DNA from: Pseudovirgaria hyperparasitica
Taxonomy: Eukaryota; Ascomycota; Dothideomycetes; Acrospermales; Acrospermaceae
Length of the DNA stretch: 64,000 nt
Direction: 5' to 3'
Assembly (NCBI RefSeq): GCF_010093815.1
Contig: NW_022985551.1
Location: 1,995,087-2,059,086, forward strand
The notes under the pieces are model-generated. The model saw only the letters and a list, made by a program, of their open reading frames with translations. It was not told the DNA's origin and did no database searches. Of the stretch, positions 1-10,099 are shown piece after piece (positions within the stretch are counted from its first letter, which is position 1; each line of letters starts with the position of its first letter). Made by a program: the position numbers and the translations under genes.

Positions 1-197
1 CAAACGAGGCGGAAGAGTTGCCCAGGTCTTCTGTGGCGTCCTTTCTGGACTTTGTGAAGAATCTGTTCATTGTGGCTTTGCAAAGGTTAGCTATGATGGA
101 ACGTTTGCGGACAAGACACTTGGGGTGGTTGGAGAGAGAGATGGGCGAATCGCCAGTAGTAGTATGCTGGACCATTGAAGGGAAGCTGTCTTACAAG

Positions 198-199
<2 letters not shown>

Positions 200-241
<42 letters not shown>
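200..241. repeat. (GT)n microsatellite
   Basis: About 20 uninterrupted TG dinucleotides. Confidence 0.97.
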
Positions 242-244
<3 letters not shown>

Positions 245-1570
245 AGGTGTTGCAATGCGTGCAATTACGACACTAACGTTTGTCCGGGAAGGTCTACTTC
301 TGTGGATAAGTCTGTTGCACGCGCAGCTTGAGATAACCGGCGGCAACGACTTTCACGGTTTGATCCGAGTATATTCGACGTGCTTACAGTGAGGATTCAA
401 TTGTCTTCGCTTTCGAGCGTGTCCACGCGGGTGAGCAGTCGTGGCTGAGCAGCTAGGCGACTGGCGTGGATGATACGCGATCGTGATGGTGTATCTTTTA
501 GGTCTAGGCCCAGCACAACTGTCTCCATACACACCAAGCTGCTGTGAATTGGTTTGAGAGGATGGTATCAAAGTAGCAGGATCGGCTGAATGAATGCGGA
601 CGGCGGGAGTAATGCTATATCGAGCAGAGAATGGTACGGTTGAGGGTAATGTTCCGAGGCGGAGGAATTGATAGGTTTCGGAGGTCAAGGCGGTGCGAGC
701 AAGGAGCGTCAGTTGAATCGAGATGGAGTATGGAGCAGGGGTGTGGTAAAAGAGTGTTTCTAGAGAGTGGACAGATACAGAAGCGAAGGACGACGGTAAA
801 GAGTAGTGAGCGAGGAAGGAGCAAAGAAGACGTTGCCAGCGTCTTGAGCAAAAAGGACTGTGAGGATGGTTAGAAAAAGCTGTCAGAGGGGGAAACAGGA
901 CGAGAGCGCACGAGGAAAAGAAAGGTGTGTGAGAGAGAAGCCGCCGGGCAGTCTCCCGCTCTGGTTCCTGAGTCTGAAGGGGGACAAGGCTAGTTTTGGG
1001 GGGGGGAGGACCATGTACGTACCTTGCAGCGTAAGGGGGGCAAGATGGAAAAAAGACGAGAGCACAAAGCTCGACTGTGACTGGACCAGCACGCCCGTTT
1101 TCTCCACGCTGAGGAGAGATGACAAGGGGGGAGGGGAGGGGGAAGGGGTTTGCAGAAAAGCAGCACAGCAGAAAAGTAGGCTCTTAGCGTCGACGATCCC
1201 GGCCAATTGACAAAGGTCCGCTGGTCGATGGTTCGACGAGCTGATGGTGTAGACGGCCCGGCGACGGCAGCAATCGTGGCGCGCTCAGTTCCGGACTTGG
1301 GGGAGACTTGGGTGTGTGGGCCTGGCTGCTGGCAAGGTTGTGTGAAGAAAGTGGGCAGAGGAGGCGAAGGGATTGGAGCAAGTGGTGGTGGTGGTCAAGG
1401 CAGGATTAACGTTTGTGTCGGTGTTGAGGAAGCGAGGTATGGGGGGAGTCAAGGAGGGTGGTGGTAGTAGGCAGGGCAGCAGCCCAACGAAAGACGTGGA
1501 AGAAACGGAATTGTTTCAGTGGAGATGGGCGAGAAGCGGAGGCTCGAAATGAGAAGTGTGATGATGAAGA

Positions 1571-1596
1571 GGATGGATGGATGGATGGATGGATGG
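1571..1596. repeat. (GGAT)n microsatellite
   Basis: Six tandem GGAT/GATG units. Related ATGGATGG steps continue to about 1625 and reappear near 2690-2740. Confidence 0.95.
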
Positions 1597-1636
1597 CGAA
1601 ACGTAGTGTATGGATGGACGGATGGTGATAGGTGAG

Positions 1637-1659
1637 TGGTGGTGGTGGTGGTGGTGGTA
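1637..1659. repeat. (GGT)n microsatellite
   Basis: Seven GGT units in an otherwise G-rich stretch. Confidence 0.95.
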
Positions 1660-2056
1660 TGGTAGTAGGTTGGTCAGCGGGAATGGAGGCCTGCCCGTGA
1701 AGCCTCGTACTCGCACATTCGCACACTCGCACACTCGCACAAACACCACCACACTGTCCACACACATTGTCAGTATGCACCTTTGCAGTCCTAGTGGCTG
1801 CACAACACAACACGCTCTGGTGGTGAGTTGGTGGCAGCTGTACGGCATCAATGGTTGGGCTGACTGTTGATATGTCTGTCTCTTGTGGCAAGGTAGATAA
1901 TTGGTGTAGCTAATGAACGAGGATATCAATTTAGTAGACTCGTGGCTGGACACGGATACGGGATGAAGAAGGGCATGCTCTCTCTCATGCACAGCACAGC
2001 ACCTCCAATGCAGTGATGCACAGCTTCGAACGATCGCAAGCTTCCTCGATCGATTC

Positions 2057-2080
2057 GAGAGAGAGAGAGAGAGAGAGAGA
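2057..2080. repeat. (GA)n microsatellite
   Basis: Twelve GA units. Confidence 0.97.
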
Positions 2081-2150
2081 TTTGACTTGGTTGACATGGT
2101 GCTTGTCAGTGTCGTTGTCAGCAGGGGGGAGCAGCAACTTTGGGACACCT

Positions 2151-2200
2151 GGGGCCACTTTGGGGCAGTTGGGGCCACTTTGGGGCAGTTGGGGCCACTC
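2151..2200. repeat. 20-bp minisatellite, 2.5 copies
   Basis: The 20-bp unit GGGGCCACTTTGGGGCAGTT occurs twice in full and is followed by a half copy, with almost no divergence. This suggests a recent tandem duplication. Confidence 0.9.
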
Positions 2201-2505
2201 TTGGTCCACTAGAATTCGGCTGTTCCTGGCTACCCAAGCCGCCACCACCCACCGCCCACCGCCCACCAAGCCCTCTACCGGGACACACACACATACATAA
2301 CACATGTGCAAAGGCCCCCACTTGCCGGGGACAACTCTTCTTCTGAAACACGAGCCAGGTATTAGCCAGTGTCGACTGACAAGAGCAATTAAAAGTGTCA
2401 GAAGCTGCTGGACCGTCAATTCGAGTATTATTATCTTCAATCTCACGCAGCTATGAAAAAGGTTCTCTCTCAGCTGGTACTGCAATACCTACCTGTAATT
2501 ATCTG

Positions 2506-2656
2506 TCTTGTACCTGCACCTGTACCTGTACCTGTACCTGTACCTGTCCTGTGTCCCTGGTGCTGTATCGGTCGGTGCACAGGCAGAAAGCAGCAGTCCC
2601 TCCAAGCGGTGTTTGCATCTGTACCTTGTACCTGCACCTGCACCTGTACCTGCGCG
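2506..2656. repeat. (CCTGTA)n hexamer repeat, two clusters
   Basis: TACCTG/CACCTG hexamers are tandem at about 2508-2549 and again at about 2620-2655, separated by unique sequence. Both clusters mix TACCTG and CACCTG variants. Confidence 0.9.
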
Positions 2657-5050
2657 CGCACCCAAGGCCAACCGATGCTCCGGTGCATGGGTGGGTAGAT
2701 GGTTGGATGGATGAATAGATGAACGAATCGATGATAGCTGGATGCATGATGCATACATGGAGAGATGGGTGATGCGTAATGTGAGCATAATGCCGCCCTG
2801 ACCCAATGACTGGGGCCGGGCCCAAAGAGAAGAGCTGTCGACCAATTTGCCGCCTTTCCTGTTCCTGAAAGCTGGGCAAACCGACCCCCAGCTGGGCCGG
2901 TTAGCTAATATCTAGGCTGTTGGGCCACTAATCCCTAGGCTGCCACCACGCTATCCCCTGCCTATTCCTAGGCTGCTACACTGCCTAAACTACAGTACTA
3001 CTACTAATTACCACCTAAACTACCTAGCCGCTCCACCTAGTAAAATACTCTAGCCAGCAGTCCAGCTGTCGCCGCCGGCTTGTGTTTATTCTGTCCTGTC
3101 GTTGTAGTCTCTGTGTCTCCCCTCCAATATATTCATATATCCCTCTCGTCCAATCATTGCTGCCCTGCCCCTTTCCATCTGGCCCATGCTCCTTGATAGT
3201 ACAGTACCTTGCCATTAGCTTTTTTGTTTTTTTTTTTGCCCACTACACCTTTGACAGGCCTTTTTATAACCCATCTTACGCACTAATTATCACTTGCTTG
3301 GTTCTGGTCTACTATAAGTCATAATTGCTAATTTGGTCCACTCGTCTTGCCTGCCCTCCCCCCGGACGCACGCCTCTACCAGCAGCCAACAAGCATTTAT
3401 CGTCATCGATCAAGCTGTTACTGTGTACAACAAAGGCTGTCTGCCCGCCCTGCCCCGGATTCCGCTCTGTTCTTTGGAGCCTCGGAGCGTACAAAGACAA
3501 TAGACTGGCCTTTGGTCGTGGCGCCGGACCCCCTTCGTTGCCCAATTTGCCTGCTCTTGCTTCCACGTGAGCTCTCTGTCTCATGATAGATGATAATATG
3601 GTAATCTGGGCATCGTTCGTACCACCCGGCCTGACGGGACACGCAGTCGATCCATTCCTGTCCACAAACTATCTTTGACGCGACGCGTCCATGAACCTGT
3701 CCTCACACGCGCGCATACGACATCATATAGCGTCTGCCAATTCAGCCTCTTCACTGCGCCACATGCAACCCCATTTGATGATATGCGGGGGTGGAATAAG
3801 TAAACTCTCTCCAGTCCAGCTAATTACTGTACAGTATCATCGATGCAGAGTTACGCAGCTACTCTCTCCATGCCCAATACGCGGCATCAAGGACGTGACC
3901 TCTGACCACCAAGTTTCATAACAAACATCGGATCATAACACGATTCAGCTACAACGCTTCATATCACCATCACAATCGCGATCGATCGCCAGTGACGCAC
4001 GCCAAACATTCCAATCCGCCATATCAAACCTTGGGAACCTCCCAAACAATCACCGCCAGGATCACCTCTTGATGTCGGTCGGTGCACCAGCCAGCATTCG
4101 CCCATCCATCCATCCCATTTCCCAGACCGCATGCCTACAATCCCCATGATCCGTCCAACTTTAAATCATGTCCCCACGTGCGCGACTTTTCCAATCTTCG
4201 GCAAAACTTTTCTGGTTTCTGGAACGCACCTTTCGCATTTCCAAAACCACGGTAAAAGACAAAACACAGACCCTCGCCTCCAATCAACTTGTAACAAACA
4301 AGGTTCCTGTGCTTATATTTGCAAGGCCAACCCTAGCGTCCTGGCCTGGGAGTTTTCCAGCAATTGTTGTTGAACTGTGCGGCAGGATCTGATCGGTTTT
4401 TTCATCAGGTCATTCGACTCGAAAAGTCGTCTTGTTAATTTCACAGTCCAGCAGCAGTCGTCCATGACCGGACCGCCACACTGTGAGCATGCAGCAGTGA
4501 AACGCACGGATTGCTGCGTCACAGCGCAGAATCCGCAGTTTCTAGCCCATGCCCTTCCTGGCCATTCTGGAAAACTCTTTGCTGTGGCAGACAATATCCT
4601 CCTACTTCCGACGATCTTAGTAGTCCCCTTGATGCAGTCGTATCATCAAAACGCATGCCCGATTCGGCACATCAGCCGTATTTGGACAATACCAAAACAA
4701 TTTGACATCGGATGCGCCTTTGTTGTTCGACCAAGCCAGCTGGATCCAGTAGACAAGAGAAAAAAAAAAGCAACACCTGTCGGACATGTGTGTGTGTGCT
4801 GCAGTATCAAATGTCCGATGCATGCTGGTGCAGCTGCTTTCATTTCCTGCGCCATCAGCTGCAATTGCTCTTGTCCGACCAGCAGTTCCATTCACATCTC
4901 AAGCCATGATTCATCACAGAGCTGACCAGGCTACTGATTCTGTGCTGGCAGTCAGAACAAGTCGCGGCTTGACCAGCTACCGTATGTGCATCCAAGTGAG
5001 TACCTGAAGGCTCACTGCCGTCTTCGCATGGCAGTCATGGTCAACATGAC

Positions 5051-6436
5051 TCAATATCGAGCGTCCATGTCTTCCAAGTCCCGATCGTCAGAGTCACTCT
5101 CATCCAGCACAGCCGCAGGACTATCATCAACACCATCATCCATAGACAGCGCCCTCCTCTGTGCAGTCGTAAGCTCCACCACCAGCGGCGCAAACTCGCC
5201 CGTCTCATCATCCTCATCATACCCACAAACCTCCGCCTCAACCTGCTCCCCATCCTCCAACTGAAACATGCCCTTTCTCAAAAAACTCCCCCCAACCTCC
5301 CACCCAAACTCCACACGCAAGAATTCCTCAAACTCATCCAACTCATCCACAACATCCGCCTTGCCAGCCCCATCCACATCCTCCAAGCCCGCCCTGAACT
5401 TGCGCACCAAGCTCTTAAGCAACGCCCCGCCATCCTCAGACATATCAAACAGTCCCCCATCCACATCCTGACTATGCCTAAGCTGCACCTTCAACGTCCT
5501 AATCGTCTCAACAAACAACTCCGCCCTCTGCCCCACCGCCCCCCGACACGTAAACAACAAGCCCAACACCCGCTTCCACTGCTCCAAACACGAGTAATTC
5601 CCCAGCGTCAGCACCATCACAAAGCAGAACTGCATCTCCCCCAACACCTCGTACCCGTCCTTGCCGTGACAGTTCCGCTCCACGAGCTCGTTCAGCGCCC
5701 ACGTCCGGTCCTGCGCCGCATCCGTCCGCTCCCGCCCCGTTGCGCCCTCCCGCCACGTCTGCCGCAGGTTGATCGGGAGAAAACGCAATTCTCGCCCTGT
5801 TGCTGCTGTTGCTGCGGCTTCGCTACTCGTAAGACCCGGTATCTCGTCCACGTCCTGCGCCGCTGAACTCCCTGTTGTGAGACTCCAGCTCCATGCTTGC
5901 TCGCTGTCTGCATCATCAGCATCATCCGCCGCTCCTGCCCCCGTGACGCGTGTGAGCAGCGCGGATGTGACATGCGATGTCAGGAGGCGCCAGTCTGCGC
6001 CGTCGTCGAATGTCTGCGCTGCTACGCCCTGCCCGGAGGCAGTCTGTCGGTACGCCAGCAAGCCGGACTCCCACAGCGCTCCTACCCGCGCGCGCGCCCG
6101 GTCGAGCTCCGCTGCGTCTGAGAAAGACTCCGGCACGAGGGTCTCGGTTTTGGCGTCCCATTTCGCGGCGAGGACATCCGGTGGTGATGGTAGTGGTGGT
6201 GATGATGATGATGATGCAGGGCCGGGAACGTGGAACCAGAGACCGTGGCGCAGACTGAACGAGTCTGTGGCGCTGGCGAAGACGAAGTGGAAGCCTGGGG
6301 GCAGCAGTTTTATGCCGTGGAAGTTGGGCCCGGGGGTGAAGGAGAGGAGGTCGATGCCGGTGAGGGCGGTGGGCGGGAGGCCGGTTAGGAGGAGGGTTGT
6401 TGTTGTTGTTGAGGAGGGCGTTTGGGGTGGTGGCAT
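5051..6436 (-). CDS. AAR2: AAR2 family U5 snRNP assembly factor
   Basis: A single exon encodes 461 aa. The N-terminal beta domain shows the family motif GIDLLSFTPGPNFHGIK followed by a Pro-rich turn. The C-terminal helical domain contains GEMQFCFVMVLTLGNYSCLE and QWKRVLGLLF, matching the human motif of a conserved leucine-rich segment followed by HWKxLL. In yeast and humans Aar2 binds Prp8 during U5 snRNP maturation and blocks Brr2 loading until it is phosphorylated; it acts in cytoplasm and nucleus. The protein is longer than the human (384 aa) and yeast (355 aa) forms because of Ser/Asp-rich insertions, including an acidic DDADDAD stretch. The last residues are acidic (DSDDRDLEDMDARY). The gene is head to head with a CDK11-like kinase across 390 bp. 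Confidence 0.93.
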   Translation of the reverse strand: MPPPQTPSSTTTTTLLLTGLPPTALTGIDLLSFTPGPNFHGIKLLPPGFHFVFASATDSFSLRHGLWFHVPGPASSSSSPPLPSPPDVLAAKWDAKTETLVPESFSDAAELDRARARVGALWESGLLAYRQTASGQGVAAQTFDDGADWRLLTSHVTSALLTRVTGAGAADDADDADSEQAWSWSLTTGSSAAQDVDEIPGLTSSEAAATAATGRELRFLPINLRQTWREGATGRERTDAAQDRTWALNELVERNCHGKDGYEVLGEMQFCFVMVLTLGNYSCLEQWKRVLGLLFTCRGAVGQRAELFVETIRTLKVQLRHSQDVDGGLFDMSEDGGALLKSLVRKFRAGLEDVDGAGKADVVDELDEFEEFLRVEFGWEVGGSFLRKGMFQLEDGEQVEAEVCGYDEDDETGEFAPLVVELTTAQRRALSMDDGVDDSPAAVLDESDSDDRDLEDMDARY

Positions 6437-6826
6437 TGTTGTTGATTTTGAGGATGGATGGATGGTTCTATGGGCTGGGGGCTGTTTAGGTTTATGGGGA
6501 TGCTGTGAGGCTTGTTGGGGATGTATAGAGTAGGTTATTGGGATGATTGGGTGCTGCGGTCATTTCGATATCATAGTCTTGGGATGTACGATAATTACCT
6601 ATGTCTGGAGATGTTGTGTTAGGAAGGAACGACAAGTTCGTCTAGCAAGCACATGTCATGAATTGCGAAAATGCGGTTCAGGTCCGTGCTTGAGCTTCCC
6701 CCTCGAGCTCTGACGTCGACTAGCGCACTCCACTAGAAACATCATCCACCTCCAGGGCTTCAAGCTCCCGTGCCGCCAGCCAGCCAGCCATAACAGAGCT
6801 CACAACGCAACTCAATTGCCACTGCC
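6437..6826. promoter_or_regulatory. Divergent promoter AAR2 / CDK11-like kinase
   Basis: These 390 bp separate the two start codons and must hold both promoters. A CRE-like TGACGTCG lies near 6712. I see no clear TATA box and no ORF. Confidence 0.6.
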
Positions 6827-8242
6827 ATGACGGGAAAGTCGCGATGGGCGGACAGCCAGGAGGACGCCGTCGCCGAAGAGCAGCGGAGAAAAGAAAAGGA
6901 GGCGAAGAAGCGCGCAAAGCTAGCACAACAGAAGCTCGCAGAGGAACGTCGCAAACAACATGAACAACAAGAACAACAACAAGGAGGGGTTCGTGACGAC
7001 CTCGAGAACCGGCCCGCGAAACGGCAAAGACTCTCACCGGCTCAGAATACCGACACGGCTCAGAAGACCGACAAAGCTGCTGAAGCGCCAACAAAGCTCC
7101 TCAAATTCCATGCGCCGTCTTTGGGCCCTTGCAGACACGTCGACAACTTCGAACGGCTGAATCACATCGAGGAGGGCTCGTATGGCTGGGTTTCAAGAGC
7201 AAGGGAGATTGCGACAGGAGAGGTGGTGGCGCTCAAGAAGCTCAAAATGGACAATCTGAATGACGGTTTCCCAGTGACCGCACTGCGAGAGATACAGACC
7301 CTCAAAGCCTCAAAACACCCCAACATTGTCGATCTGCGCGAAGTCGTTGTAGGCGACGGAGACGACTTCAGTGATGTATTCCTGGTAATGGACTTTCTGG
7401 AGCACGATCTCAGGACGCTGCAAGAAGACATGGCCGAGCCCTTCCTACCGTCTGAAACAAAGACACTCCTCCTCCAGCTCGCGTCCGCCATGGAATTCCT
7501 CCACGACCACTGGATCATCCATCGCGACCTCAAGACCTCAAACATCCTCATGAACAACCGCGGCGAGATCAAGATCGCCGACTTCGGCATGGCACGCTAC
7601 TTCAGCGACCCCCCGCCTCCAAACCTCACCCAGCTCGTCGTCACCCTCTGGTACCGCGCCCCAGAGCTCCTCCTCGGCGCCTCCACCTACGACACCGCAA
7701 TCGACATGTGGTCCGTCGGCTGCATCTTCGGCGAACTCCTCACCAAAGACCCGCTCCTCCAGGGCAAGAACGAAGTCGACCAGCTCGCCAAGATCTTCGC
7801 CCTCGCCGGCATCCCCAACGACGACTCCTGGCCCGGCTTCCGCCGCCTCCCCAACGCCAGAGCCCTCCGTCTGCCGCGCCTCCCCAACCCGCCCAAATCC
7901 TCCGCCCTCATCCGCTCCAAATTCCCCATCCTGACCAACGCAGGCAGCGCCCTGCTCGCCGCCCTGCTCTCCCTCAACCCAGCCTCCCGGCCGACCGCGA
8001 CGGAGATGCTCGCCCATCCCTACTTCCGCGAACAGCCTAAGCCCAAGTCAAAGGCCATGTTCCCCACCTTTCCCAGCAAGGCGGGCCAGGAAAAGCGTCG
8101 TCGTAGGGCGACGCCCGATGCGCCGAAGCGGGGTGAGAAGGGCGCGTTTGCGAAGGGCAGGGACGCCGTCGACCTTACTGGCTTGTTTTCCGGGCGGGAT
8201 GCGGAGGCGGCGGGGGCGGGGTTCAGGTTGAAGATGGTGTGA
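6827..8242 (+). CDS. CDK11/PITSLRE-type cyclin-dependent kinase
   Basis: One exon encodes 471 aa. Residues 1-60 are a charged, Arg/Lys/Glu/Gln-rich coiled-coil-like region, followed by a likely nuclear signal (PAKRQRL, 63-69). The kinase domain starts near 108. Visible are the glycine loop EGSYGWV (116-122), catalytic Lys137, the cyclin-binding helix PVTALRE (149-155, the counterpart of PITSLRE), HRD (232-234), DFG (252-254) and the activation-loop Thr273 before LWYRAPELLLG. All catalytic residues are present, so it should be active. The PITSLRE-like helix and loop place it with CDK11/Cdc2L; Aspergillus NpkA is, I believe, the equivalent. CDK11 phosphorylates splicing and transcription factors in animals. 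The tail is basic and Gly/Ala-rich. Codon use in the kinase domain is strongly C-ending. Confidence 0.93.
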   Translation: MTGKSRWADSQEDAVAEEQRRKEKEAKKRAKLAQQKLAEERRKQHEQQEQQQGGVRDDLENRPAKRQRLSPAQNTDTAQKTDKAAEAPTKLLKFHAPSLGPCRHVDNFERLNHIEEGSYGWVSRAREIATGEVVALKKLKMDNLNDGFPVTALREIQTLKASKHPNIVDLREVVVGDGDDFSDVFLVMDFLEHDLRTLQEDMAEPFLPSETKTLLLQLASAMEFLHDHWIIHRDLKTSNILMNNRGEIKIADFGMARYFSDPPPPNLTQLVVTLWYRAPELLLGASTYDTAIDMWSVGCIFGELLTKDPLLQGKNEVDQLAKIFALAGIPNDDSWPGFRRLPNARALRLPRLPNPPKSSALIRSKFPILTNAGSALLAALLSLNPASRPTATEMLAHPYFREQPKPKSKAMFPTFPSKAGQEKRRRRATPDAPKRGEKGAFAKGRDAVDLTGLFSGRDAEAAGAGFRLKMV

Positions 8243-9023
8243 GGGGGGGTGGTGGTTGGGTAAGTATCGAATAATGTAGTCCTTCCCTGTGGTTTTGTGC
8301 ATTTGTGCTGATGTTGATGTAGGCTGTTTGTGTGGTTTGTTGGGTGGGAGGGGGGTTAAGGGGGGTGTAGAGAGGTGATGCTTTGGCGGTGGGCTTCGGG
8401 GTTGTGGTAGTGATGTTTGTGTAGCCAGCACAGAATGAAGAGGTTCTGTGGGTTTGGTCACGTCGTGATTTGTGTGTCGTGCTTGATGTAGCTGTGTTGA
8501 TGGCTACGGCGCATGTCGGATCTCGTGTCCCTTTTTGCCAGTCATACCCCTTCTGCCAGTTACATATCCCAGAAACACGAGTATCAAGGAGTACTCATCC
8601 GCGATCCTGCGTAAGACAGGGACAGGACACCAGGAGGCAAAACCGACATTGTAGAGAAAGAGGGGGCTGGATGAACGATGTGCTTTTACGGTTGAATGGG
8701 CGCGTGTATCGTTCACACGCTATGTGGTGAATGTCTGGAGGTATGGCTCATGTGTTGTGCGGATGTACCACAGAGGAGTATGTATGTTATATATATGTTA
8801 TACATAAAGTGTTCATAGGTGCTTTTCTTGTTGGAATGTATTCCTGACTGCTCACTTACTTACTATTCGAGGGTTTAAGATCATAGTGGTAGACACTGTA
8901 GAAACTGCGTCTGTCTACACACACACACACACATACACAAACCGGCACGCCTTTCTCCCCCCAGAAAAAACCACAAATTTCTACACCGACACATCACCAC
9001 ACCCCATCCCGCCCCCCCCCCAA
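8243..9023. other. Intergenic region
   Basis: The 3' side of the kinase gene is G/T-rich. An (AC)n run lies at about 8916-8933 and a C-homopolymer at 9012-9021, just before the next small ORF. No other feature is visible. Confidence 0.6.
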
Positions 9024-9179
9024 ATGCCCGAACACCCAAAAAGTCGCAATCCCTGGCGTTGGCTCAGAGAATGGCTCCATTCCATCGCCGAAGAGGACCG
9101 ATGGATGCGCGAAAACAAGGAGCGGCGCAGACGGGAACGCGAGGAGCGGCAGGAGAGGATGTTTCTGGGTGGGCTTTGA
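9024..9179 (+). CDS. Small charged ORF, unknown
   Basis: A 51-aa ORF starts at the first ATG after a CA-rich leader. It is rich in Trp, Arg and Glu: RNPWRWLREWLHSIAEEDRW is followed by a highly charged helix and ends FLGGL. An amphipathic, positively charged N-terminal part and a coiled-coil-like C-terminal part can be seen. I do not recognise a family. Its composition is more protein-like than that of nearby frames and the leader resembles a fungal 5' UTR, but there is no intron or homology to support it. Confidence 0.35.
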   Translation: MPEHPKSRNPWRWLREWLHSIAEEDRWMRENKERRRREREERQERMFLGGL

Positions 9180-9665
9180 GGGTGACTTTGGACTTTCTTC
9201 AATTTGAGGGAGAAACGGGGGGTGGTGACCATTCAATATTTTCTTTTCTCTGGACATGGGCATGTATAGTTAGTTCATTGTGCAGGCGGATTGGCTTTCA
9301 CGGGGATCTTGGTGTAAGGGGTGGGTGGGTGGGTGGCGTTGTGTTGGGGGGTGTGGTTAGGGAACAATGTCGTCGTGGCGATGGTTGTGACTTTGCTCTT
9401 TCTTTCTTCTGTTGGTGTTTGGAATGGGGGGTTGTGTGTGTGTATATATATGTGTTGCGCGCTGTGAGAGAAGGTTTGGGTACTTGGTACTTGGTATGAC
9501 TTGGACTGCTTGAGGACTGCTATACTATTCGCTGCTATCTCATACTGAGCAGAAACCTTTACGGCAACGTTTCGGACGTGATAATCTATCAATATCCCGT
9601 AGTACTACTCTCACAGAAAACATCACAAACATCACAACACACAAACCCAAACCCCAGCCAAAACC
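9180..9665. other. Intergenic region
   Basis: It is G/T-rich, with a short GTGTGTGTATATATA run near 9434. Nothing else is visible. Confidence 0.5.
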
Positions 9666-9989
9666 ATGCCAAAACCCAAGACACCCCAGACAACAAACCC
9701 GCCTCCCCAAGCCCACACAGCCGCAGCACAGCCAAACCCACACGTGCAAACAACTGAAGCCACACCCCCAGCATCATGCCCTACCACGACGCCAAGCGAG
9801 ACAGTAGCCAAACGAAGCCAATACGAAAACGCCCGGGCGTTTATGGACAAGATGCTCACAAAGGAAGAGCAGGAGAGAGGCAAGGCCGAACTCAAGAAGC
9901 TGTTCACGAAAAAGGTAGTGCCGTATCTCAAGACTGAGGTGCGGCCGCTTGTGATCAACGCGGTCATGAAGAAGCAGACGAGGAAGTGA
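9666..9989 (+). CDS. Small hypothetical protein
   Basis: A 107-aa ORF follows an A/C-rich leader (AAAACC before the ATG). Residues 1-45 are Pro/Thr/Ala/Gln-rich and probably disordered. Residues about 46-107 are a Lys/Glu-rich helical segment (YENARAFMDKMLTKEEQERG) ending in a basic MKKQTRK. No signal peptide or membrane segment is present. The sharp change from disordered to helical composition suggests a real protein, but I cannot name a family. It sits next to the 51-aa ORF on the same strand. Confidence 0.45.
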   Translation: MPKPKTPQTTNPPPQAHTAAAQPNPHVQTTEATPPASCPTTTPSETVAKRSQYENARAFMDKMLTKEEQERGKAELKKLFTKKVVPYLKTEVRPLVINAVMKKQTRK

Positions 9990-10099
9990 GGAAGGGGTGG
10001 TGAGACGGTCGGACCAGATGATCATAGCATGGATAGTACTCTGTCCAGTACGATAGAATAGATTCTAAACGACTTATAATAAACTATCATCTCCCAAAC

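Larger units (their letters stand above)
1..5050. other. 5-kb gene-free region rich in simple repeats
   Basis: I find no ORF with a recognisable family here. The open frames are short and mostly run through low-complexity DNA. On the + strand bases 1 to about 1660 are purine-rich (G/A) and bases about 2900 to 4400 are pyrimidine-rich. Many microsatellites lie between, listed separately. Long spaces like this, with CT-rich leaders, often precede regulatory genes in filamentous fungi. A gene transcribed leftward off the left edge, with a long 5' leader, would fit, but that gene is not in the window. Confidence 0.5.
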
